This document shows, piece by piece, positions 44,460 to 56,589 of a DNA stretch of 64,000 bases (position 1 is the stretch's first letter; each line of letters begins with the position of its first letter). Below the pieces are notes generated by a model, which saw only the letters and a list, made by a program, of their open reading frames with translations, was not told the DNA's origin and ran no database searches. A program made the position numbers and the translations under genes. This DNA is from Chenopodium formosanum. Its lineage: Eukaryota > Streptophyta > Magnoliopsida > Caryophyllales > Amaranthaceae. The stretch covers positions 79,530,501 to 79,594,500 of the forward strand of contig CM044877.1 in the NCBI GenBank assembly GCA_024500155.1, written 5' to 3'.

Positions 44460-45600
44460 TTACCTGCCATTCACATTAGTGAACACCTCTGTAAAATGAG
44501 CATTACTTGCACTCAATGCTCGAGGAAGGTTTCTCTTATATGGAAAAGCTAGAGGCGCTGTCAGAGATGGTAGAACAGCTGACTGACTGGCTACTGAGCA
44601 TAGACAAGATTGATGCAATTGCTGGCCGTCTAGCTGCATCTTTCTAAACACACAATAATCCAATATGGATGTATCTTTCAATTTCAGGAATTGAGAATTT
44701 TTCTCCAAGATTTGGATCAACCAACTCTAAACCGGTCCCATCATTCCAGCACTTCCATGCCTGTATAAAAACATAAGATCAGTTAAAGAGCTTTATCTAT
44801 TAGATTTTTCTTGCAGAGGCAGTGGTTTTACTTTTTTTTATTATTCAGGGGGATAATAAATTATGATTAAAGGCTTAAAGTTTACATGATTTTAGTAAGT
44901 TCTCACCTTCTTTGTTTAGATCGGTTACACTATCCTGCATCTACTCACAATCTCCAGAAGATACCAAAACTAAAAACATCAGATTTGACTGAAAATTCCC
45001 TGTTGAATCATACTCTGGAGCCATGTTACCACTGCAGTATTTTGAATCCACAATAATTAAAAAAAAAAAAAAAAAAAAAGAGATTTCATGACCAAGGGTT
45101 GAGGGGCTATGAATATTATCTAGCGGGGAAGATAGGAAGGGATCAAACTTACAATGTTCCAGCAACTCTACTAGTATTTCCTTGAGTTTGGTCAACCTCG
45201 AAAAGTTTTGCCATTCCAAAATCTGCAATTTTGGGGTTCATTTCTCCATCCAATCATATGTTGCTAGGCTTAAGATCGCGATGGATGACCCTGAATCTAG
45301 AATCTTCATGAAGATACTGAAGTCCTATTGCAATTCCCATTACAATCCTTTGTCGAGTTTCCCACTTCAAATGGACTCCCCTGTACCTACAGTTTCAGCC
45401 AGGACAAGAGTAAGTCATCAAGAAATCAGAACTTTTCTCAAAGGGGCTCCCCTAGTTGTATCTAGTATGCATTTTTCAACATGGCCTTTTATAACAAAGT
45501 TCAGGTTGTAACTGAAATCATACCATATAGATATCGGTCAAGGCTTTTATTTGGCACAGACTCATATTCAAGTAATTTTTCTTGGTAGTATATACTATTT
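44460..45600 (-). pseudogene. CRK pseudogene 1: kinase exons 4 (end) to 7 only
   Basis: Minus-strand remains: the end of exon 4 near 45595-45530, exon 5 at about 45395-45150 (KWETRQRIVMGIA, HRDLKPSNI then TGA at 45256-45254, ADFGMAKLFEVDQTQGNTS), a decayed exon 6 at about 45030-44900 (MAPEYDSTGNF) and exon 7 at 44763-44460. Exon 7 has a TAG after GLLCV and a frameshift after SSQS. Its closest visible relatives are CRK2 and the copy at 59700-61290. DUF26 domains, membrane segment and glycine loop are absent. An A-run interrupts intron 5 at 45060-45080. Confidence 0.85.
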
Positions 45601-46074
45601 AAAAGCAAAAGACTTGTTCAGAGTCCTACTTGGTAGAAGATGATATCACAGCCAAGGCAAGTATTTGATCAAATGTGTGAACCAAAAGAATTTTTTCAAA
45701 AAAATATGGATTAAGAAGACTTCTTCATTTATTAAGTAGATTCTATATGAAATGACCAGAGGATACATAAAAAAATCACCAGATTCTGAGTGAAATGATA
45801 GAACATTGAAAATGACATTTATCACAAAAACAACTGTTAATCTATAGAATATTTATTATTTAGATGGTCATAAATTCATAATCATCCAAAATATTGACAA
45901 ATATTCATTTTAGAGCTTAATTACTACCACCCCTATATAGATGTATATCATATACTTCGTACCATTTAGTCGAGGGAAAGGGACACTTTGAACCAGAATG
46001 AAGATTAAAAGTTACCTGATTTAACAATTAATCATCCTTTCTTGTGAATTAGACATTTATTCCCATTTCTGCTC

Positions 46075-46340
46075 ACTATCTCTGGAACTCTGGTAACACC
46101 AGATTAACCACATCATGCTTCACGGGCCTCAGCATTAGCAATGAATCATGACAAGGGGAGATTATGCTTGTGATACATGTAAGTAACCCTGGCCTTACAG
46201 ATAAGAAGTGGTTGTGAGGCGATAAACTAACAATGATACAGAAACTCTCTTCCGAAATCTGCATTGGAAATCATTTCTCCATTCAACAAGATGTCTCCAG
46301 GTATGGGATGTGGGTATAAATCAAGTTTATACATGGAGAT
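46075..46340 (-). pseudogene. scrap of a CRK kinase exon 5
   Basis: On the minus strand GDILLNGEMISNADFG (about 46302-46250) is a decayed version of SNILLDGEMNPKIADFG. Little else is alignable. It is probably another dead CRK copy from the same tandem family. Confidence 0.45.
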
Positions 46341-46344
46341 ACAG

Positions 46345-48240
46345 AATTCCTGGAGCAATTCCTAACACGATTTCAATCCAATATTCAGACCAGAGATGAA
46401 CTCCCATGTTTGCATCAACATTTTTCATCATGTGCACTAATTTCAAGGAACAAATGGACTACAATCCATTCGAAATCTCAAAAATATCAGATCACAATTT
46501 TGACCATTTCCTTCACCCCTCTTATCTCTGCTTGGGCTATGATCATTATAGTCTTCTCCATGTACTTTATCACACTTGTATTGTTCAGTATAATTATGTG
46601 TCGTATCCAAGAAAAAAGAACCAATCATTGAATGAAGATACCAATCATTACTAGTTTGAAGATTTGAGTGCAAGAAAGCACCAAAAGGACAGCATAAAAG
46701 AAAGAAAAATGAGAAATACACATGGAATGAATTCCAAAAACAATGATAGATCATGTTATTTAACACCCAACAGTTTCAAACAGTGGCCAAGCGAAATTGC
46801 TGGTAGCTAGTGAGTGTCAAAATCATAGTGTGATTTACTCATGCACTTGTGTGAACAACTGTCAACATACACAACAACCACTAAATGGTAGAATAATCTA
46901 TGGCAATCATGCCTTATTACTACTTCACCTGTTTTATTTTTCTTATTTGAAGTGCTACTCACTTTAACATAATATTATTTGCTAATATTTGTATCAGATT
47001 TTATCTACATACATAATATAGGAGCTTTTTTATATGCGAAGTTGTTAGGAAAGAGGCTATCAAACAACATGCATGATCATATATCTTAACATACACTTCA
47101 TCACTATATAGTACATACTCAGAGAAAGATAGGCCAATGCACATAAAGCCTTAAAATGAAAGTGGCCAAATAAAAAAGATATCTACAGAAGAATGTAATC
47201 AAATTCTATGCAATAAGCTATAGAAACTAGCCTAGTAAAATTTGGTTATATACTTGTGATTTTGTGAATACAAGAGCAATGAATTATTTTGCAGTATTAG
47301 CAGGAAGGGTGACCTCAAAAGTACATGGCTTTGATCATGGTTCTCCGTCATCAGAAAATGCCATCACTAGCTCAATTCCTTCATCTTTCAGCTCATATTG
47401 GTTCTTACTCCTTCAAAGTACCACATTGAATTTGTAGTAAAAAATAAACACTACTTAAGCAAAACTGCACGTCTGCAAGTTATGTTGTAGGAAACTATAC
47501 AATTAGCTACCATACTTCGACACTCTGTTGTATGTTGGGTGGAACATGTTGGATCTAGCATTTAGCAATACTGTTACGCTATAAAAACCATTCTGTTTTC
47601 CTTAATACCACTAGCAATGGTAGCTTGTTTGTTACTGTGTTCATTTTTTTAAGGTTTTGACAACGAAAATACATAGAAGAAAGTCACAGATAGAAAATGC
47701 CCCGCTGAAAAGCTAACTACAAAGATTTGAAACCATTGAGGCGGGGTTAGGAAAATAAAGCGGGGAATGAAATTAGGGGAATCTCAGCTCCTGTACAGAA
47801 AATTCATGGCTTACCCGAGTACCAAGACTACCAAGTACCAACTGCAAAATGCTCAATAAATAAGATATATTTAAGTAAAAAGCACATAGCTGATGAAGTT
47901 ATAATGAAGCACCAGACAGGAACAAGGAACGTAGACAACAGGATACCTTGTACAATCTTTGGCTGTTCATAACAGTTATATACAGTCATTTCATCAGGTA
48001 AGTTCGATTCAATACCAAATAGGTGGAGGTGCAAGCAAAAACTACATCTAATTTTTCTTTTATTTTCTTTTTTTTCCTCTAAGGTCATCATGAAGAATAT
48101 AAAGTAACAACACTAAACAGCAATACAAGGTAAAATTTACGGGCATCTAACACCGATATCTTTGGCACCAAAACAACGCAACACCATATATATTGCGCTT
48201 TACATAGAATAATTTTTATATAGTATATCATTTTCATGTA
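46345..48240. other. intergenic DNA between CRK pseudogenes and CRK2, no gene seen
   Basis: No open frame with recognisable family features on either strand. Probably the remains of CRK duplicates plus AT-rich filler. Confidence 0.4.
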
Positions 48241-48277
48241 TGATATTCATGATTTGTCTTCTTCCCAAGTCACAGAA

Positions 48278-50006
48278 TTACCTGCTATGCACATAAGTAA
48301 AAACTTCCTCTGTAAGAATTGCATTGCTTCCACTCAAAACTTGTTGCGACATCTCTCTCCTACATGGAAAAGCTGGAGGGGCTGTAAGGGGAGGTAGGTC
48401 AACTGACTGGCTGCTGAGCATGGACAAGATTAATGCGATTGCTGGTCGTTTAGCTGCATCTTCTTGGACACATGACAATCCAATATGGATGCATCTTTTC
48501 AATTCAGGAATCAATTCTCCTCCAAGATTTGGATCCACCAAATTTAAGGCATTCCCACTATTCCAGAGACTCCATGCCTGCACTTAAACATAACATTAAC
48601 TACAGAGAATCATCCCATACATTTGACACACAGAGGTGGGATCTTTTTCTCTATTTTTTGGTGTTGAGGGGGGGAGGGGGGTGATAATAAGGGGGCAAAG
48701 AGGAATTCGTATTAATTAAAGCTTACTTGATTTAACAAGTTCTCATCTTCTTCTTTTAGATCAGATATATAATTCCTTTGTCCACTCACAATCTCTAGCA
48801 GTATGACTCCAAAACTAAACACGTCAGACCTGACTGAAAAATTCCCTGATGAAGCATACTCAGGAGCCATGTAGCCACTGCATTAAGTTTTCACATAAAG
48901 ATAACAAGTCATTGTAATGAGAAATAACGAACAAGTAATAGGGGTCAGAGGTGGGAAAGAATTAAATAAACTTACAATGTTCCAGCAACTCTACTAGTAT
49001 TTCCTTGAGTTCGGTCACCCTCAAAAAGTTTTGCCATTCCAAAGTCTGCAATTTTAGGATTCATTTCTCCATCCAATAAGATGTTGCTAGGCTTAAGATC
49101 ACGGTGGATGATTTTGAATCGTGAATCTTCATGGAGATACAGTAGTCCTCTTGCAATTCCCAATATGATCTTTTGTCTAGTTTCCCACTTCAATTGGACT
49201 TCCCTCTTTGAATCTAGAGTTTGAACCAAGACAAGCAATCAAGAAATCAGAACATTTCTTCAGTCAATGTTGTAGTTTTTGGACATGCTACTCTCTAATA
49301 TGGTTTTCAATAACAAAGTTTTAACTACAAGTACCAAAAAGAAAGCGATCAAGGCTCTTGTTTGCCACAAACTCGTAAACAAGTAACTTCTCTTCTCCTT
49401 CAGAGCAAAATCCATAAAGTTTGACAAGATTCTTGTGTTGCAGCTTAGCTACTAAGGAAGCTTCACTCTTGAACTCCCTAATTCCTTGCCCAGAAGGGCT
49501 TGCAAGCTTCTTAACAGCTATAGCTTGTCCATCAGGAAGAATCCCCTGAAATCACAAAGGAATAAAACAAATGTCATATCCCAACAAGAAGGCATCAAGT
49601 TATTAGTGAAGCTTGACATAGTCCAAACAAAGACAAAAAAGAATAGAACTTAAGTGACCTATAAGCTACACAAATTACCATGTAAACGACTCCAAATCCA
49701 CCTCGACCTATTCTATTAGCAGGGGAGAAGTTGTCAGTGGCAACTTTGATAGCATTAAATTGCAAATGCAAATTTTCCATACTCTCAATCTCTTCAATAC
49801 CTGCAAAACACATGACAGAAAGTGGCCTATAAACAACACAAATTACCATGTGAACAACTCCTCATCCACCTCGACCTATTCTATTAGCAGGGGAGAAGTT
49901 GTCAGTGGCAACTTTGATGAATTGCAAATGCAAATTTTCCATACTCTCAATCTCTTCGATCTAAAATACATCACATTACCATCCACCTGTTACCACCCTC
50001 CCCCCC

Positions 50007-50037
<31 letters not shown>

Positions 50038-51393
50038 ACACAAAAAGTTACTTGCCTTGTAAACAAACTTAGTTTGTAGTAACTAGTAGAAGGGATGTAA
50101 CTCAATCAAAGATTTAATGATAGAAAGCAAAATTCTAACTCCAACCAACTCTAACAGTCAAAAGGAAACACGACCCATCTTTTCTCATGTAGTGATTAAT
50201 AGGACTCTGCCTCTCATGATATAATCTCCCAATGGAGTAAGGAGAGTCTAAACAACACATGAATAAAAGACATATAAAGAAATCCACCGTATCAAATTGA
50301 AATTCCATTTCCCTGCATAGCATAAAGGTTCATTCGATGTTTACCAGTGGGCTTCCCTCTTGCTTTGCTTTTTCGGAAGCACATATAGAAGTTCAAGATG
50401 AATGATACCCCTGCCACTACAGCGATTGCACTAAGAGAAATATATGATGTGTGAAACCGTTTCCCTGCATTTAAGAATACACTTACTTAAGGTATCAAAT
50501 AAAATCAAGAATGAAAGAAATAATTTAAGAAAATGTGCATGCTTCCAGGACTAAATATATAACATAAGGATCTTTTACCCACCTGGGTTGAAATCAATGA
50601 AGAGGTATTGTAATCGACAACTTGGTTGTACAGTTGTCCCTATTTGCTTTCCATTCATTGGAAGCCTGTTGAGCCCCGTTTGCAGGCACTTGTTGCAGTC
50701 TGCTGGGGTCAAATCAGGAGTGCAGTCAACATAGGCAGAAACTGTTATGTTTATGCTAACATAGACCATTCCAGTTGCAGAAGCCAAGGTCGTATTATCA
50801 ATTATGGCCTTATTGGAAAGGTCTATCAACTCACTTGATAATTGCTGATCAAACTGCTTGTAAACTGATGGTCCAAAGTCGTAGTTGAAATAAACAGAAT
50901 CATCCAGAATGGAGAATATGGAGTGGTTTGCATAACGTAGCATGCATTCTCCATAAAACAATATTGCTTCAACATTATTAGGACACTTTTGTTGAGCTTG
51001 CCCTACTGCTACAGAGATGCAGTATTGGCAAAGTTGAACAGTAAAGCCTCCATTACAGAGGAAGAGGCCGTACACCTTATCAACACCCTCACCCACAGTG
51101 GAATAGTAGAATTTATTTGTGACTGCCTCATAGGAAAAATTGGTTAATAGAAGATTAAGATTGCTTTGGTATACACTTCCATGATCATAGTATCCCTCTG
51201 AACAGAACTGCTGCATAAAAGTGACTTGGTCTTCAGAAACAACAGGCCTGAAGAAAAAAATTGAAAGACAGAGCAGACAGATAGCTTTTGGATAAAATAA
51301 AGTCATTGGCATAAATTTGATGTATACAAAAATATTTGTTTTGATTAAAAGTAGGATAAAAGCATGCAAGACCCTATGAGGTGAGATACACAT
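48278..51393 (-). CDS. CRK2, cysteine-rich receptor-like kinase, intact, 650 aa (623 aa from the second start)
   Basis: Exons on the minus strand: 51393-50583, 50464-50345, 49800-49679, 49545-49335, 49213-48976, 48877-48727, 48577-48278. All are GT-AG, in phase, 1,953 nt. A start at Met28 (51312) would put the signal peptide (about FYPKAICLLCLSIFFF) at the N-terminus and is preferred; numbering here uses 51393. DUF26 motifs are C113-C122-C125 and C224-C233-C236. Exon 2 holds the membrane helix, then FRKSKARGK. The kinase has GRGGFGVVY, Lys363 (AVKKL), HRD 458-460 (HRDLKPSNILL), DFG 478-480 and MAPEY. The codon after GVVY is ATG (Met), where Lys is usual. Exons 4-6 match CRK1 in length exactly. 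A pseudo-exon 3 sits in intron 2. Confidence 0.92.
49845..49965 (-). pseudogene. duplicated, dead copy of exon 3 in CRK2 intron 2
   Basis: Nearly identical to exon 3 (49800-49679): MENLHLQF, KVATDNFSPANRIGRGG. It lacks a few bases (asn-ala codons after LQF) and has a TGA in place of the Phe codon of the glycine loop (GRGG*GVV). The normal acceptor is also lost. If it were included, the kinase would be truncated. Confidence 0.85.
49995..50042 (+). repeat. poly(C) followed by (CA)n in CRK2 intron 2
   Basis: About 28 C in a row, then about ten CA units. The true length is likely unstable and error-prone in assembly. Confidence 0.9.
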
Positions 51394-51399
51394 TCACTC

Positions 51400-52845
51400 T
51401 TATTAATTTCAAATACGGCCCTAACTCAAGAATATGATTGAAAGGCATGCAGGGTCCAATGAGATTATATAGTGCCAAGTTGAGCATTCAGAAACTTATC
51501 AGTAGAAGCTTAAATATTTAATTTTTCTTCTCAACAAGAAAACCAATTTCATTAATGTTTATGATTTCCACCCACTTTCTGGTACAAATAATCAAAATGA
51601 TACTCCGTCAAAGACATAAAATTGAAAGGCAATCAAGATCAGACTCTATTATAGTTTATAAAGAGACAGAAAGCACTTCAATTAGACTTTTTCAAAGAGT
51701 TTACAGGGATATTCAGAAACTGTGAATTCTATGCTTCAGACAACCAGCTATGTGGGGGTTTGAATATAGGATGGAAATCAACTACTCAACATAATTAAGC
51801 TCTAACCATAGTTTCACGCTTTAGTATTCACGAATCGAAACAGATTAATAATCAATCCACAGCGCTTTTAATTTTCAAAATATGGTTGTATGAACCTTAG
51901 CTTAAATAGGAAACAAACTTAAATTTTGGGATTAGTAACACCCACTCTTAACAAATGTACCTTAAATTCGGAAACCTCATAAAACCAGTAGCACAAATAC
52001 AATGATCATTGGAGCTAGAAAATAACAATGGGACATCAATGATTTGGAGAGCTCGGAAGTTATAAGCTCATGTCACTGATTATACGCAAAGATTCATGTC
52101 ACTAAGTGCAATTTTTAATAAAGAAAGCAGTTAACAAAACGAAAATACAGTGTTACATATATATCATACCAATTGCATCAAAGAATAAATTGGGTAAAAA
52201 GTAGCTTCTAAATTTGGTAGTTAAACAAACAAACAAAACCCCTTATTTTAAAGTTATCTACCATCACTATTAACTATTGAATGTCAAAATAAATCCAGTT
52301 GTATACAAACAATTAGCCAAATTAAAGGACAAGTAAATTACCGTCACAAATGTTGAGTTAACATGAATCCAATTCAATTAAAGCATCAACAATTGATCAA
52401 ATAAACAATTAAGCATAATATCTTGAAAGAAAAAGTAGACTATCTATCAAAGTTCAAGTAAGCCACAACAATTATTCGAAAACTAATGACAAAACAAACT
52501 GGGGTTCTGGTGATTTTCAAAGGGTGTTCAAATTTGTTATAATTTTCATATTTTGCTTCAATTTCAATCAATTGTGCATAAACTGAAAGATTAGGTTTTT
52601 CATCATTACGCAAGAAAGTATTATAAAATTTTCTACGAATAGTTCAAAATTCCAAAATAAATCAACAAAGAAAATGTCAAACACAAATTGAAGTGAAATG
52701 GTCATATCTGAAGCAGCGAGCCGCAATCAATGAGTATGAGGAGACAAAATCGACGACGAAGAATGGATAAGACTGACCCATTAATTCTAATTTGTTGATG
52801 GGCTCTATTGAATTGATCAACTGCTTTTATTTTCATTTTTATTAA
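51400..52845. other. CRK2 upstream region, no gene seen
   Basis: No supported open frame on either strand. The first few hundred bases should hold the CRK2 promoter; no clear TATA box could be fixed. Confidence 0.4.
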
Positions 52846-52849
52846 GGGT

Positions 52850-53042
52850 AATGTAATATATAGCCTTAAGGGATATGTATAAGCATTAAATATAGTTTTA
52901 ATTGTATAAAATTAAGAAAAACACGCGTAAATCAGTGTTATTACTTATTAGTGTTTATATTTTGATGATTTCTTAACTTTTTACTATTTTCAGGTGTAAA
53001 TTAAATGCTTATATATAGCCCTAAGGGTTATGTATAACATTT
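52850..53042. mobile_element. short MITE-like element, about 190 bp
   Basis: The ends aatgtaatatatagccttaagggatatgtataagcatt and the reverse complement of taaatgcttatatatagccctaagggttatgtataacatt are similar over about 40 bp. The central CCCTAAGGG is itself palindromic. Target duplication is not evident. Confidence 0.45.
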
Positions 53043-53088
53043 TCTTTTCATTAAAAATAACTAGCATATCATGGGAATATGGAATATA

Positions 53089-54744
53089 CCTTCTCCGTTC
53101 CATATTTGGCACTTTTCTTTTATCTTGCCAATGCAAGAGCCAAAAGATTAATCTTAAATATCTTTAATTAATCTAACAAAATCTTACATGGCTATGTTTT
53201 TATATCCTTATAAATTACAATATTAGTCAATGCAATATTCAGGAACTAGGTTAGATCTCATGTCATGCACGGTGATCTTTATATATAGTTATATATTATT
53301 GATTGAGAAATAATATAATCATAAATTAGTCAAGAAATAATAAAAGTATGTGATATGTTGATTTGATATTTGAAATTTTAATTGTAGCTTCCAATACACA
53401 ACTAAAACAAAGTAGGCAAAAAATCTGAGCAATATTTTTTTTATTGTAAAATAGGTCACTATTTATTTAAAAATATTTATTTTTGGTATATATTGCACAA
53501 TTTTTTTTTTGAAAGATTTGTGAATAAATTTTTTATTTTGACTATAATAATTATTACGTGGCAATATGGAATATGTACAAAAAAAAAAATATACTTCCTC
53601 CGTTACAAATTATGTGCAACATTTTTCAAAAACGGAAGTTACACATTATGTGCAACAAACTGAACCTTTCCTATTTTAGTAAAAAAATTTGAATAAAATT
53701 ACCAACATACCCTTACTAAAATTCAATTAACACATTAAAACATATACTATCAATTTATTGATAACTCTAACTAATCTAATAATTTACACCTAATTCAACC
53801 CCAAACTAATCAGATTCTTTCTTCCAACCCCTGTACTTTCATTTCTCACCATCTCCTTCAACCATCTTCTTCATTCAACCATCACCTTCAATGGCAAACA
53901 TTATACCATCACCGTCTCTGCTTTCTCTCTCTTCCTTCTCCTTTTGTTTCATTTTTGTCACTTAAACTCAAATGTGAAGGTTTTATGGTCAAATTTAACC
54001 GTAAAAATTAAATTTGACCAAATAAAGCTTCAATTGATGATAGAGTTGGGTTTCATGGTGTTCAATTGATGATGAGAAGGTAATGGTTTTTCATTTGTAT
54101 TATTAGGGTTGGTTTTTTTTGTAGGGTCGGGATTCATGGTGTTCGATTTGGAGGTGGTGGTTTTGGGGGTGGGTATGACTATTTAGGGTGGGTAAGGTGG
54201 GTATTTCGAGGTTGGTGAGGTTTTTTGGAAGGGTTTATTTGGTTATGGGTGGTTTCTTGGTGGTTTACGAGGTGGGGTGAAAGTCGAGATCTTGGTGGTG
54301 GTGTGGTGGGTCTGTGGATAAGGTGGTTTTCTTCGGTGGGGTGGGCTCTGAACGGCCTGGTGCGCTGGGGGTGCGTGGGTGGCTCGATGGGATGATCTGG
54401 CGATGGTGGTGTAGCGGGGTAGTGGCCTGGTGGGTGGTGGTGTGGGTTGAATTAATTAATCATCCACTTTACCCTAATCACATGCCCCTACTTTGTTAAT
54501 TAGGCTTTTTTATTTTTTTCTTGAGAAATGTGCACACCTCTTTGTTGCACATAATGTGTAACAGAGAAAGTATATGATTTTTGTAAATGATTTGTTTCCT
54601 TAATTAATTTTTTTTAAAAAAAAAAAAACTAAAGACACCCTAGGAGGACGTGTGTCATGTTCTCGTGTGTCTTTTAGTATATAGTATTGATTGATTGATA
54701 GTATCAAAAGTCAAAACGTGTTATCTAATTTGGAACGGCGGAAG
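53089..54744. mobile_element. Stowaway-like element with another Stowaway-like element nested inside
   Basis: Outer inverted ends ccttctccgttcca and tggaacggcggaag are flanked by TA on both sides (53087-53088, 54745-54746). An independent inner element occupies 53594-54570. Confidence 0.5.
53594..54570. mobile_element. inner Stowaway/mariner-type element, 977 bp
   Basis: Ends CTTCCTCCGTTACAAATTATG (left) and the complement of GTTGCACATAATGTGTAACAG (right), with TA target sites at 53592-53593 and 54571-54572. The TGTGCAAC motif also recurs at 53655. It is unusually long for a MITE. The centre (53880-54460) is a non-repetitive, GGT-rich stretch without a recognisable transposase, possibly captured host sequence. 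Confidence 0.55.
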
Positions 54745-54749
54745 TATAT

Positions 54750-55645
54750 AACAACGCATATTTTATACAGTCAATCACATTGTGTGACCACTTGTAAAAA
54801 CACGGAATAACTTTTATAATAATAGTATTGATAAACTCTTATTATAGATTTATACTTATTATTAACTCTTAATAATAAAGTAAATCCTACAATATTGATA
54901 GAGTACTCTATATTAACAATCATAAGTAACCCTTATACTAACGTAATACTGTAACTCTTATACTAACGTAATACTGTAACTCTATGGTGATTGGGCATAC
55001 CGTATATAAATATTAGTACTTTTATAATAACTGGGGCAGCTAACGCGCGTGATGCGCGCGTCATAGCTAGCCATATCTTGAAGGTTTTTTTGGTTTGACT
55101 TTTAAATCACAAAATTAGTTAAATTAACAATAAGAGAAATTTTTCCTAAAAAAAAAACAATAAGAGAAAATATGTAATCAACTATATTTAGGTGGTATAA
55201 ATGTTCAAGACAACTAACATTTATGAAAGCATAAAAGTACATAAATATTTTAGAGGGTATAGTTGTCTAAACACTATTCATTAAAATAGCATCTACATAT
55301 TAATGAGGGTATGTATGTAAATACACATTTTGAAGGGTATAATTGGCATTACACTATTCATAAGAGTATGTTTCTACTTTTTATAAGGTAGGGATATCGA
55401 AGTATTAACAAATTTTCATACTCTATATGTGGTTGTCACGGTTACTCAATCAATCAATAGTTACCTCGATAAGTGTTTTGGTGTGTGTCAGCCAACCACA
55501 CCAATACACCAACCACACAAAAAACGCGCTAACCAACCAAGTAATCCATGAATAAGTAAGCCCGGTCACACGGTCTTGAATTGTCAGTCACACAGAAAAC
55601 GCAATATAGTATATTTATAATGTGGAAGCTATTTTTTTTTTTTTT
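54750..55645. other. AT-rich intergenic DNA, no gene seen
   Basis: Contains a tandem 23-bp duplication (cttatactaacgtaatactgtaac type, 54934-54980) and a palindromic aacgcgcgtgatgcgcgcgtc at 55033-55053. No gene. Confidence 0.5.
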
Positions 55646-55649
55646 AATG

Positions 55650-56302
55650 CACAATCCCCTCCTTTTAGTGCTGAGATACTTAGATGCATACACATCGATT
55701 TGCTGTGTTTAGCATAACAATATGACTCTGGAAGTAATTTCGCAACCAGCATTTTTCATACAAAATTGTCCCATGCTACACTATAAATATAGATTCATTG
55801 AGTGAGAATTCTCCTTTAAATTTATCTCGGCATAAGAGATGAGGAAGATCTTACTATCATAGCAGCACATACAGAGTGCCAGTTGGGTTCCCATAGCACA
55901 AAAAAGAGCTATTCCGAATCGAATGAATATTCAATCAAATGAATAAGAGGTCAGCATGTCCAACTAGACTACAGCTACGACTCCAGAGGATGTTTTTTTT
56001 CCTCTTTTCAGCAATCATGTCTAAGTTCACATGTGCTAATATGCAAAATCCTGTGTTCTGTTTGTTCACCCATTTGATGGACCTCATTCACTGTCAGTTA
56101 ATGACGCTGCTGTGACAGAGCTCTACCCTTGATAATAGAGAGCTAGGTCCACTCCAGGGTATAACTGTGTCTGCAGTGAGTATTACTTTTTATTGCATAT
56201 AATAGCCAACTGTTAGGTGGATATGTATAATACTGTATGAAATTCTAATATCTTAAGCTCTATTTGTGTAAAAACTGATGTTACACCGTATGATGTTTTG
56301 TA
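55650..56302 (+). pseudogene. copy of the CRK1 3' end (exon 7 and 3' flank), decayed
   Basis: 55652-55800 matches CRK1 exon 7 (ttttagtgctgagatact, tgcatacacatcg, caaccagcatttttca) with internal deletions and stops. 56085-56302 matches the end of the gene and its 3' flank (gacagagctctaccc, tgtgtctgcag, atagccaactgtt, gttacaccgtatgatg). A 270-bp stretch between (55810-56080) has no counterpart in CRK1. The match resumes beyond the CACTA element at 58969. Confidence 0.8.
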
Positions 56303-56589
56303 CACTAGTAGAAAAAGATAAATGCCCACCGGTTCAAAACCCCCTTATGCCACCGGTTTTTGAACCGTTTGCATTTGAGGGGTGGCAATTCTCCATCAAA
56401 AAGCCACCGGTTCAAAATCGGTGCCAAAAATCAATATTGCCACCGGTTAACCGGTGACAAAAAACATTGTCGTTTTTTTTTTTTTTTGGTGTTAAATATA
56501 AATGCCACCGGTTAACCGGTGGCAATGTAAATGAATTTTTTTTTTTTTTTTTTGTCTTTTTCACTTAAAATATAATTAACCAATTAACT

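Noticed and set aside
46406..46766. Open frames of 73-107 codons between CRK genes
   Set aside because: Overlap each other on both strands, are rich in rare aromatic runs and match no domain or exon pattern of CRKs.
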